30,708 nucleotides of DNA from Candidatus Saliniplasma halalkaliphilum (GTDB taxonomy: Archaea > Thermoplasmatota > Thermoplasmata > Halarchaeoplasmatales > Halarchaeoplasmataceae): positions 1 to 30,708 of the forward strand of contig JAFDTG010000005.1 of the NCBI GenBank assembly GCA_019594235.1, written 5' to 3'. Position numbers and translations under genes: made by a program. The stretch's first letter is position 1, and every line of letters begins with the position of its first letter. Under the pieces are notes generated by a model, which worked only from the letters and a program-made list of their open reading frames with translations, made no database searches and was not told where the DNA came from. Positions 12,663 to 19,133 of the stretch are shown here, piece by piece.

Positions 12663-15146
12663 ATGTCAAAAGAAGAGAAACAAAAAAAGAACGTTCCCAT
12701 CGAAGGGATGCATTGCGCAAGCTGCGCCCAGACTATAGAGAAGTCTTTAGATAAATTGGAAGGGGTTGAAAAGAGTAATGTAAGTTATGCCAGTGAACAA
12801 GCTTCTATAGAATACGATCCGAGCAGAGTCGGGATGGAAGATATCTCTGGTGCAGTTGAAAGTGCGGGTTATTCAGTGGAAAAAGGTGAAAGAACGGATA
12901 TGCCCATTGAAGGGATGAGCTGTGCATCCTGTTCACAGGCTAATCAGAAAGCCCTGGAGAAGTTGGACGGAGTTATTTCAGCTAACGTTAACCTTACCAC
13001 CGAAAAAGCAACGATACACTACATACCCGGTAAAATTCATAGGAGTGATCTAGTAAGGGCCGTTGAGAAAACGGGTTATTCAGTTCCTGGTTCATGGTTG
13101 GAAGAGGATTACGAAGAGAAGGACAGGGTGGATAAGGATCTTGAAAAGATAGAGACTGCGAAGCGTCGAACCTACATCGCGTGGGCATTCGTCATCCCGA
13201 TGACGGTCATCATCATCTCTAATTATGTAGGCTATACCCTCCTTCAGAGGCCGTATTACGATATAACTCTAGTAGCTTTAGCTACACCAGTGCTTTTTTA
13301 CGTTGGATTGGAGACCATGACATCAGGAACCCGTTCGCTGATTAAACTCTCGCCCAATATGGATGCATTGATAATGTTGGGTTCTATAGCAGCCTACTCT
13401 ACAGGTCTGATAGCGATACTGCATTATTACGGGTATGGGTTTGAGATACTGAACTACGGTGGTATCGCCGGTATGATCATGGCATTCCATCTTATAGGTA
13501 GGTACATCGAGAACAAGGCCAAAGGCAGAGCGTCCCAAGCTATCAAGAAATTGATGACTCTAGAGGCTAAAACAGCTAGAGTTATCAGAGATGGTGAAGA
13601 GAAAGAGATCGCCGTTGATAAGATACAGATCGGGGACAAGATGATAGTCAGGCCGGGGGAGAAGATACCCACGGATGGAAAGGTCGTCGAGGGAAAGAGT
13701 TCAGTTGACGAGTCCATAGCTACGGGAGAATCTATGCCGGTGAAGAAAAAAGAGGGCGACGAGGTTATCGGTGCTACTATGAACAAGAAGGGATCGATAA
13801 CCGTAGAGGCGACGAAAATCGGTAAAGACACGTTCCTTTCACAGGTGATCAAGATGGTCGAGGAAGCTCAAGGATCGAGAGTCCCGATTCAAGCCTACGC
13901 CGATAAGATCACTTCTTACTTCGTTCCTGCTGTTATATTGATATCGCTTTCAGCTTTCGCATCTTGGATGATATTTCCAGAAACATTCAGCTCTGTAATT
14001 GTTTGGGCGGAACCGTTCCTGCCTTGGGTGAATCCTGAACTTACCGTACTTTCTTTGGCACTTTACGCGGCTATAGCGACTTTAGTGATCGCATGTCCGT
14101 GCGCACTGGGTTTGGCCACTCCAACGGCATTGATGGTCGGCAGTGGAAAAGGAGCGGAGAACGGGGTGTTAATAAGAAGAGGAGAATCGATCCAGTTGAT
14201 GAAAGATATCAAGACCATCGTACTGGATAAAACAGGGACCATAACCAAAGGGGAACCTGGAGTAACAGATATAGTAGGTGATTCAAAAGATGATATCCTG
14301 ATCTACGCTGCATCGGCAGAACAGCGGTCCGAGCATCCACTGGGTGAATCTATCGTCAAAAAAGCCCAAGAGAAAGGGCTGTCGTTGAAAGACCCGGAGG
14401 ACTTCGAGTCTGTCACCGGTCAAGGTATCAGGGCCGTCATAGATGGGAAAGAAGTGCTCGTGGGAACATCAGATCTTCTGAAAGAATACGATGTAGAAAC
14501 AAGTTACTTAAAGGAATTCAAAAAACTGCAGAAGGAAGCAAAGACCGCTGTGTTTGTGGCAGTGGACGGAAAAACCCTCGGTGTGATAGGGATTGCGGAT
14601 CAACTGAAAGAAGATTCAAAAAGAGCGATAAAGGCCCTTAAAAAAGAAGGTCTTGAGCCTGTCATGTTGACTGGAGACAACGAAGATACAGCTCGAGCTA
14701 TAGCTGACCAGGTGGGGATAAATAGGGTACTTGCAGAAGTGATGCCTGACGAAAAAGTAGAAGAAGTTAGGAAATTACAAGAGAAAGGTCAGTTAGTGGC
14801 CATGGTCGGGGACGGTATAAACGACGCCCCAGCCCTTGAACAGGCCGATGTGGGCATCGCCATAGGTACCGGGACAGATATAGCCATCGAGAGCGGTGAC
14901 ATAGTCCTGGTAAAAGGTGATCTTTCAGCTGTGGTCAAAGGGGTAAAACTCTCTCATGCTACTTTCGGGAAGATCAGGCAGAACTTGATCTGGGCCTTCT
15001 TTTACAATGTTGTAGCCATCCCTATCGCTTTCCTTGGTCTACTCCATCCCCTAATGGGTATGGCCGCCATGTCGTTCTCCAGTATCAACGTTGTAACCAA
15101 CTCAAACAGGTTAAAGAAAGTAGATCTGAGTATGGAGGATGAATGA
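12663..15146 (+). CDS. copA: CopA-type Cu+ exporting P1B ATPase
   Basis: This 827-aa ATPase pumps Cu+ out of the cell. Two N-terminal HMA domains carry C18-AS-C21 and C87-AS-C90. Then come paired membrane helices, the actuator loop with ATGES, the C478-P-C480 membrane metal site in ACPCALGLATPTAL, D522-KTGT (phosphorylated Asp), the SEHPLG nucleotide-binding motif, TGDN, GDGINDAPAL, and the last helices with a YN pair (FFYNVVAIP) and MSFSSINVVTNSNRL, all typical of the Cu+ class. Its stop lies 1 nt before the next start, so it is co-translated with the SHOCT proteins. A 3' fragment of a paralogue lies at 18.5-19.0 kb. Confidence 0.96.
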   Translation: MSKEEKQKKNVPIEGMHCASCAQTIEKSLDKLEGVEKSNVSYASEQASIEYDPSRVGMEDISGAVESAGYSVEKGERTDMPIEGMSCASCSQANQKALEKLDGVISANVNLTTEKATIHYIPGKIHRSDLVRAVEKTGYSVPGSWLEEDYEEKDRVDKDLEKIETAKRRTYIAWAFVIPMTVIIISNYVGYTLLQRPYYDITLVALATPVLFYVGLETMTSGTRSLIKLSPNMDALIMLGSIAAYSTGLIAILHYYGYGFEILNYGGIAGMIMAFHLIGRYIENKAKGRASQAIKKLMTLEAKTARVIRDGEEKEIAVDKIQIGDKMIVRPGEKIPTDGKVVEGKSSVDESIATGESMPVKKKEGDEVIGATMNKKGSITVEATKIGKDTFLSQVIKMVEEAQGSRVPIQAYADKITSYFVPAVILISLSAFASWMIFPETFSSVIVWAEPFLPWVNPELTVLSLALYAAIATLVIACPCALGLATPTALMVGSGKGAENGVLIRRGESIQLMKDIKTIVLDKTGTITKGEPGVTDIVGDSKDDILIYAASAEQRSEHPLGESIVKKAQEKGLSLKDPEDFESVTGQGIRAVIDGKEVLVGTSDLLKEYDVETSYLKEFKKLQKEAKTAVFVAVDGKTLGVIGIADQLKEDSKRAIKALKKEGLEPVMLTGDNEDTARAIADQVGINRVLAEVMPDEKVEEVRKLQEKGQLVAMVGDGINDAPALEQADVGIAIGTGTDIAIESGDIVLVKGDLSAVVKGVKLSHATFGKIRQNLIWAFFYNVVAIPIAFLGLLHPLMGMAAMSFSSINVVTNSNRLKKVDLSMEDE

Positions 15147-15147
15147 G

Positions 15148-15435
15148 ATGATGTCTAGAATACTTTCTTCTGTCTCTTCGATAGGTCTGCATACCAACGA
15201 TACGGAACACCATCCCATGGACGGTTGGTCCATGTGGGGTGGATGGTGGTTTTGGATCATCGTGTTGATAGTGGTAGTTGGGATCATTGCGGTACTGATC
15301 TATCTATCGAACAAAGAAGATCGAAATAAAGGAATGAAGTCAAAGAGTGCTGAGAAACTGCTGGACGAGCGTTACGCAAGAGGAGAGATCACTAAGGAAG
15401 AGTATAGGAAAATGAAAAAGGAGATGAAAAAATGA
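15148..15435 (+). CDS. SHOCT-domain single-pass membrane protein A
   Basis: The 95-aa protein has an N-terminal segment with His/Met/Trp-rich residues (EHHPMDGWSMWGGWWFW), one membrane helix (about residues 31-53) and a C-terminal SHOCT domain (SAEKLLDERYARGEITKEEYRKMKKEMKK). GGAGG at 15134-15138 places the start at ATG 15148, 9 nt downstream; ATG 15139 abuts the Shine-Dalgarno and ATG 15151 is also possible. SHOCT tails are found on small oligomerising membrane proteins. The HH, Met and Trp residues outside the helix could bind copper. That is inferred from the position directly behind copA. Confidence 0.82.
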   Translation: MMSRILSSVSSIGLHTNDTEHHPMDGWSMWGGWWFWIIVLIVVVGIIAVLIYLSNKEDRNKGMKSKSAEKLLDERYARGEITKEEYRKMKKEMKK

Positions 15436-15812
15436 TGTCTAACATACCTTCTACTTTGTTGTCGACCTGCCTGAACACATACGATACCCACATGGGTGAT
15501 TGGCCCATGTGGGGTGGATGGTGGTTCATGTGGCCTATAGTTTGGGTTGCGGTATTCCTGGTGATAGGGATATTTGTTTACAAAGATGCTGAAAAAAGAG
15601 ATATGAACGGTCTGCTGTGGTTCATCCTGGTCATACTACCAATGGTAGGGATCTTGTTTTTGATAATATATTTGGTGTTCAGGGAAGAACACGTCAAAGA
15701 TATGAAATTCGATTCAAGTAAAAGTGCTGAAAAAATGCTTGATGAACGGTATGCAAGAGGAGAGGTCACTAAGGAAGAGTACCGAGATATGAAAAAGGAG
15801 ATGAAAAAATGA
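15432..15812 (+). CDS. SHOCT-domain membrane protein B (tandem paralogue)
   Basis: The 126-aa protein repeats the layout of its neighbour: a Met/Trp motif (HMGDWPMWGGWWFMW), then two membrane helices with a KDAEKRD loop instead of one, then a nearly identical SHOCT tail (SAEKMLDERYARGEVTKEEYRDMKKEMKK). The middle helix region looks like PLDc_N or DUF-type small membrane proteins (LLWFILVILPMVGILFLIIYLVFR). ATGA overlap with the upstream gene shows translational coupling. The two genes clearly arose by tandem duplication, with divergence confined to the helix region. Confidence 0.82.
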   Translation: MMSNIPSTLLSTCLNTYDTHMGDWPMWGGWWFMWPIVWVAVFLVIGIFVYKDAEKRDMNGLLWFILVILPMVGILFLIIYLVFREEHVKDMKFDSSKSAEKMLDERYARGEVTKEEYRDMKKEMKK

Positions 15813-15815
15813 GTT

Positions 15816-15826
15816 GTTTAAATATT
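15816..15826 (+). promoter_or_regulatory. TATA-like box for the DUF2085-like gene
   Basis: TTTAAATATTT lies about 31 nt before the ATG at 15853. With an AAGGTCAT Shine-Dalgarno-like stretch at 15840-15847 it gives the membrane-protein gene its own promoter, separate from the copA operon. Confidence 0.4.
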
Positions 15827-15852
15827 TATCAACGATATAAAGGTCATATCAG

Positions 15853-16443
15853 ATGAAAAGTTTCAAAATAGATAATCTGTCGAGAATAACGAACATTATA
15901 GTTTTGATTTTATTCTTGGTCTCTTTGGTTTACACCATGAGCCTGTTTATAGCACCTCTTACACTGGAACCAGGCACTGTTACCGAGTTAGATGGCGCGG
16001 CTAATCAAGTCGTTTACGCTGAAAAATGGGAGGAACTTCCCCTCTATCATCGTGCAGTATATCACTCTGGAGACCTGAACTGCCACCAAAAACATTACCG
16101 TTCTTACTATATCAACGGTAACCAGATGCCAGTGGATGCTAGAGTGACGGGTATATTCTTAGGTTTGAGCTCAGGATTTTTTATGATGTCCTTTGTGAAA
16201 GGTAAAGAAGATTTCAAGAAAATATTACTGAATCTTGTTAATTTGGACGATGAAATGTCCGAGAGGAAGAAGTGGTTACTCCTTATTTTACTCGGTTCTA
16301 TTTTTGCTCTACCATTGATCCTCGATGGCAGCATCCAATTGGTAACGGGTTATGAAAGTTTCAACGAGTTAAGAACAGTCACCGGTCTTATTTTCGGCTT
16401 CGGTTTTTCCGTCTTCATATCTTCGGTCATCTTATCTTCATGA
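15853..16443 (+). CDS. DUF2085-like membrane protein, 196 aa
   Basis: This protein has an N-terminal membrane helix (residues about 13-33), an outside or loop region, then three or more further helices. The block NCHQKHYRSYYINGNQMPVDARVTGIFLG follows the DUF2085 pattern CHQ...RS...G.QMPVCARxTGIxxG. The second family Cys (in VCAR) is Asp here, so a two-Cys metal or disulfide site would be lost or changed. Function of the family is unknown. The stop overlaps the next open frame by 4 nt, but the better start for that gene is 36 nt further on. Confidence 0.72.
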   Translation: MKSFKIDNLSRITNIIVLILFLVSLVYTMSLFIAPLTLEPGTVTELDGAANQVVYAEKWEELPLYHRAVYHSGDLNCHQKHYRSYYINGNQMPVDARVTGIFLGLSSGFFMMSFVKGKEDFKKILLNLVNLDDEMSERKKWLLLILLGSIFALPLILDGSIQLVTGYESFNELRTVTGLIFGFGFSVFISSVILSS

Positions 16444-16478
16444 AATTGATCAACCTGCTCGAATCTAAAGGTGAGAGA

Positions 16479-17057
16479 ATGAATATGTTCGATATATTAG
16501 CGCCGTGGTATGATGAAGTTCGTAAGGTGATCGAATTTGGTGAAGTGAAAGAGATTAATCGAGAGATAAAAAAGATCGGAAAAAATTGTCAGAAACCTTT
16601 GAAAGTGCTCGATGTTGGAGGAGGAACAGGGAATCATTGGGATATTGAATCCAGTGAAATATTGAATCTCTATATAGTCGACAGGAATAGAGCTATGTTA
16701 AATGAATGTGAATCAGGAGCGAATCTAGTCCATGGCGATGTCCACTGCTTACCTTTTGAAGATGATTTCTTCGACATAGTCATGTGTTTAGACGCTTTAC
16801 ATCATTTCCAAGATAGAAAAAGGAGTTTGAACGAGATGGAAAGGGTAAGCAAAACTGGAGGATATATTTTTGTAGCTGACTTCGATCCCAATCATATTTT
16901 GACCAAGATGATATCTATAGGGGAAATTATTTTAGGAGAACCTGGCAGGTTTATGAAGACAGAAACGTTAGAAAAATTCTTTCAGAAAAGAGATTATGAA
17001 ACTGAAAAGATAGACTTCACTCATTACTTTTATCTTTTAAAATCTAGAAAATTTTGA
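16479..17057 (+). CDS. Class I SAM-dependent methyltransferase
   Basis: The 192-aa protein starts MNMFDILAPWYDEV, typical of UbiE/Methyltransf_11 enzymes, and has motif I LKVLDVGGGTGNH, the acidic residue after strand 2 (YIVDRN), motif II GDVHCLPFEDDFFDIVMCLDALHHF and motif III RVSKTGGYIFVADF. AAAGGTGAGAG at 16468-16478 sets the start at ATG 16479 rather than the overlapping ATG at 16440. Substrate unknown; small lipids, quinones or arsenite are common for this type. It sits in the same direction as the DUF2085-like gene and before the degraded ATPase region. Confidence 0.87.
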   Translation: MNMFDILAPWYDEVRKVIEFGEVKEINREIKKIGKNCQKPLKVLDVGGGTGNHWDIESSEILNLYIVDRNRAMLNECESGANLVHGDVHCLPFEDDFFDIVMCLDALHHFQDRKRSLNEMERVSKTGGYIFVADFDPNHILTKMISIGEIILGEPGRFMKTETLEKFFQKRDYETEKIDFTHYFYLLKSRKF

Positions 17058-17073
17058 TGAGATCAATATGACT

Positions 17074-17093
17074 CTAAACCCGTTCTAGTTTAG
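17074..17093. repeat. Inverted repeat CTAAAC-N8-GTTTAG
   Basis: Six-bp perfect arms (17074-17079 and 17088-17093) lie between the methyltransferase stop and the dead ATPase gene. It may be the old operator of the metal ATPase or a transcript-end hairpin. It resembles, without matching, the TTTAGG/CCTAAA repeat upstream of the iron importer. Confidence 0.35.
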
Positions 17094-17140
17094 GAGCGAT
17101 CAAATGATATCTAAATACGAATTTGAGTGGAAGTAATAAA

Positions 17141-17506
17141 ATGTCTTTAAGAAAACAAGTTCAATTCGATATAGGGGGGATGAGCTGCTCTTTCTGTGCA
17201 GAGACCATAGAGAAGAGTCTTTCGAAAAAGAACGGTGTTGAAGATGTGAAGGTCAGTCTCGCCCATGAAGAAGTTCTAGTTGACTATAACCCAAAAAAAC
17301 GAAGGAGAGCGAGTTGAGAAAACTTCTCACAGATCTTGGTTATACGATAAGAGACCCGGACAAAACTAAAAGGTTCAAGGAACAGCAGCGAGAACTCGAT
17401 GAAAGTAAAAGGAATTTGTACGTGGGCGCTGTACCCACTTTCATCTTTTCCGGATTGATGTTATTTATGCTTTTAACAGGTATGATATTCGAAGTTATGG
17501 GATTTC
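17141..17506 (+). pseudogene. Truncated heavy-metal P1B ATPase, N-terminal remnant
   Basis: The remnant begins with an HMA domain (IGGMSCSFCAETIEKSL, CxxC kept) and VDYNPKK. A one-base loss in the A-run 17293-17299 shifts frame. In the next frame it continues as ELRKLLTDLGYTIRDPDKTKRF..., which is the normal linker, then the first membrane helix (PTFIFSGLMLFMLLTGMIF). It stops at about 17506, where nadA sequence begins. Only about 120 of about 750 expected residues remain, with no CPC, DKTG or ATP-binding parts. The single HMA and TIRDPDK linker differ from the intact CopA, so this was a separate ATPase type. Confidence 0.85.
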
Positions 17507-17961
17507 CAGTTAGGACACTACATCAAGAGATTCATAGATGAGAAGGATATAACCGTATGGGAAGGGTACTGCGCAACCCACGATAAAATTTTCTTAGAGG
17601 ACGTAAAAGCAGAGATGGAGAATCATCCCGATGCTGAAGTCGTTGTTCATCAAGAATGTAGACCGGAAGTTATCGACATCGCCGATCATACCGAATCGAC
17701 CACAGGGATTTTGAAAAGGGCCAAAGAATCCGATGCGGACAGCATGATAATCGGAACGGAAAAAAAATGGGGTATCGGTTAAAAAAAGAGGCTCCGGAAA
17801 AAGAATACTATTTCCCAGTCGACCCGACTTGTCAGAATATGAAGAAAATCACACCTGAGAAAGTACTTCGCTCTATAGAAGAGTTGAAGCCGGTCGTAGA
17901 TATACCAGAGAGCCTAGCAGAGAAAGCGAGAGACCCTTTAAAAAAGATGGTCGAACTTGGT
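17507..17961 (+). pseudogene. nadA: nadA (quinolinate synthase) 3' remnant
   Basis: Translation from about 17507 gives QLGHYIKRFIDEKDITVWEG, then YCATHDKIF, HPDAEVVVHQECRPEVIDIADH, STTGILKRAKESDADSMIIGTE, and after a one-base frameshift in the A-run 17760-17767, GYRLKKEAPEKEYYFPVDPT, CQNMKKITPEKVLRSIEELKP and AEKARDPLKKMVEL. This is the C-terminal half to third of NadA, with two of its three FeS cysteines (YCATH and CQNMK). The N-terminal part, including the first cluster Cys, is missing. Read-through beyond 17961 to the stop at 18066 does not look like NadA. Confidence 0.88.
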
Positions 17962-18313
17962 AATACTTCAATCCCTCCACAATCAGTCTTTGATCGCTTT
18001 GAACTCATTCTCTTTTTGGTATGGAAACATGTGTCATCTAAAAGGGGGTCGCGAGGGTTTACTTGACCCCATCCAAGGGGTCAGCTATAGCAAATATCTC
18101 CTGGCTTTCTATTAAAGTTGTTGCTTCCTTTTTCCTCCTCTTGATCCGAAAGGATGCATGCATTTACAGCCGTCCTCTACTCTTTTATCAACATGTGCCG
18201 TGAAATGTGGTCTATGTTTCGGAGAATGATCAGTAAAACGTCGGAAAAGGTAATAAAATTTAAAATTGACTAGGCAATATTGTTAAAGACACTAAAACAT
18301 CAAATAATTAACA
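17962..18313. other. Unassigned intergenic stretch between remnants
   Basis: About 350 nt without an intact gene. It holds a perfect hairpin (TGACCCC 18064-18070, GGGGTCA 18077-18083, loop ATCCAA) just after the stop of the read-through frame, and possible broken coding sequence on either strand between 18080 and 18240 that I cannot identify. TTTAAAA-like AT-rich sequence at about 18255-18266 may be the promoter of the small gene at 18314. Confidence 0.5.
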
Positions 18314-18493
18314 ATGAGTGGGATAAATATGATCAAAAAAGTCCAAGAAAATAAAGATGTTGTATATATTTGTGAGATATGTGATTTGAGCTACGAGGAC
18401 AAGGAATGGGCTAAGAAATGCGAGAATTGGTGTAGAAAAAACGATAGTTGTAATCTGAAAATAACGTCACATTCCTTAGAAAGTGAAAGTTAA
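18314..18493 (+). CDS. Small Cys-rich zinc-ribbon-like protein, 59 aa
   Basis: The frame is intact and encodes KKVQENKDVVYICEICDLSY, then EDKEWAKKCENWCRKNDSCN and LKIT. The five cysteines form CxxC...CxxxC...C, with alternating charged residues. Short archaeal proteins with the pattern YxCExCxxxYxDxxxAxKCExWCxxxxSCxLxIT look familiar from halophilic and other euryarchaea, but I know of no assigned function. ATG 18314 or ATG 18329 may be used. It is the only intact gene between the metal-ATPase remnants, which hints at a role in metal handling. Survival among decayed neighbours suggests selection or recent arrival. Confidence 0.72.
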   Translation: MSGINMIKKVQENKDVVYICEICDLSYEDKEWAKKCENWCRKNDSCNLKITSHSLESES

Positions 18494-18505
18494 AATAACA
18501 AACAT

Positions 18506-18999
18506 GATAAAACGACTAGAGCTATCGCGGAATAAGGATACTTAGAAGGGCTCTAGCATCGCGGAATAAGGATACTTAGAAGGGCTCTAGCGGAAGTCAT
18601 GCCCGATGAAAAAGTGGAAGAAGTCAAGAAACAGCAGGATAAGGGTCAGCTGGTGGCTATGGTCGGTGACGGTATCAATGACGCCCCGGCATCAGAACGG
18701 GCCGATGTCGGTATAGCTATCGGGACCGCGACTGATATCGCCAAAGAGAGCGGAGATATAGTTCTGTTAGAAGGTGACCTCTCGGCGGTGGTGAAATCCG
18801 TTAAATTGTCACACGCTACGTTCAAAAAGATCAAGCAGAACTTGGTATGGGCCTTCTTCTACAACGTGGTCGCTATCCCGGTGGCCTTCGTTGGACTGCT
18901 GCATCCACTCATCGGTATGGCGCTATGTCATTCTCCGGTATCAACGTGGTTACCAATTCCAACTGGTTGAAGAAAGTGGATTTGAGTATGGAAGAATGA
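18506..18999 (+). pseudogene. copA paralogue, 3' remnant
   Basis: This remnant begins within the DNxxTARAIAE motif (TTRAIAE then a stop), is interrupted by a 34-bp tandem duplication, and continues as RRALAEVMPDEKVEEVKK, GDGINDAPASERADVGIAIG, SGDIVLLEGDLSAVVKSVKL and WAFFYNVVAIPVAFVGLLHP. A single G is lost at about 18920-18922 (ATGGCGCTATG for ATGGCGGCTATG), shifting the frame before NVVTNSNWLKKVDLSMEE. It is very close in protein to the intact CopA but differs at many synonymous sites. It was therefore under selection as a protein until fairly recently. Confidence 0.9.
18524..18591 (+). repeat. Perfect 34-bp tandem duplication (two copies)
   Basis: Positions 18524-18557 and 18558-18591 are identical 34-mers, each starting ATCGCGGAATAAGG and ending GGGCTCTAGC. 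They lie inside the copA remnant; 34 is not a multiple of three, so the duplication itself shifts frame, and the unit carries an in-frame TAA. Identity shows the duplication is recent. Confidence 0.95.
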
Positions 19000-19083
19000 G
19001 ATTAGTAAGGGATTTACCTTAAAACCATTTAATCAATCATTTCTTTTTATAAACTATATTGATTGTACTAATTTCAGCGTTCC

Positions 19084-19101
19084 AAAACCCTTAAATATAT
19101 G
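19084..19101 (+). promoter_or_regulatory. AAAACCCTTAAATATATG promoter of the iron importer
   Basis: AAAACCC followed by TTAAATATAT is a strong BRE/TATA match about 40 nt upstream of the GTG start at 19134. The predicted transcription start would be near 19118-19122, just after the inverted repeat at 19102-19117. Confidence 0.65.
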
Positions 19102-19117
19102 TTTAGGGGTACCTAAA
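19102..19117. promoter_or_regulatory. Candidate metal-repressor operator TTTAGGGGTACCTAAA
   Basis: Six-base arms TTTAGG and CCTAAA form an inverted repeat with a GGTA centre, placed between the TATA box and the probable transcription start. A bound repressor would block initiation. The arms resemble half-sites of DtxR/MntR-family iron or manganese repressors (TTAGG...CCTAA), in keeping with an iron uptake operon. No such repressor gene is in the window. Confidence 0.55.
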
Positions 19118-19133
19118 TTAACAGTGTGATATC

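Noticed and set aside
15233..15530. Repeated DNA in the SHOCT genes as a mobile or CRISPR-like repeat
   Set aside because: The repeats are in-frame coding sequence of two paralogues and end with the protein similarity.
17962..18313. Possible transposase or insertion-sequence remnant, with hairpin TGACCCC/GGGGTCA
   Set aside because: Short frames on both strands gave no recognisable transposase motif, and no terminal inverted repeats or target duplication were found around the region.
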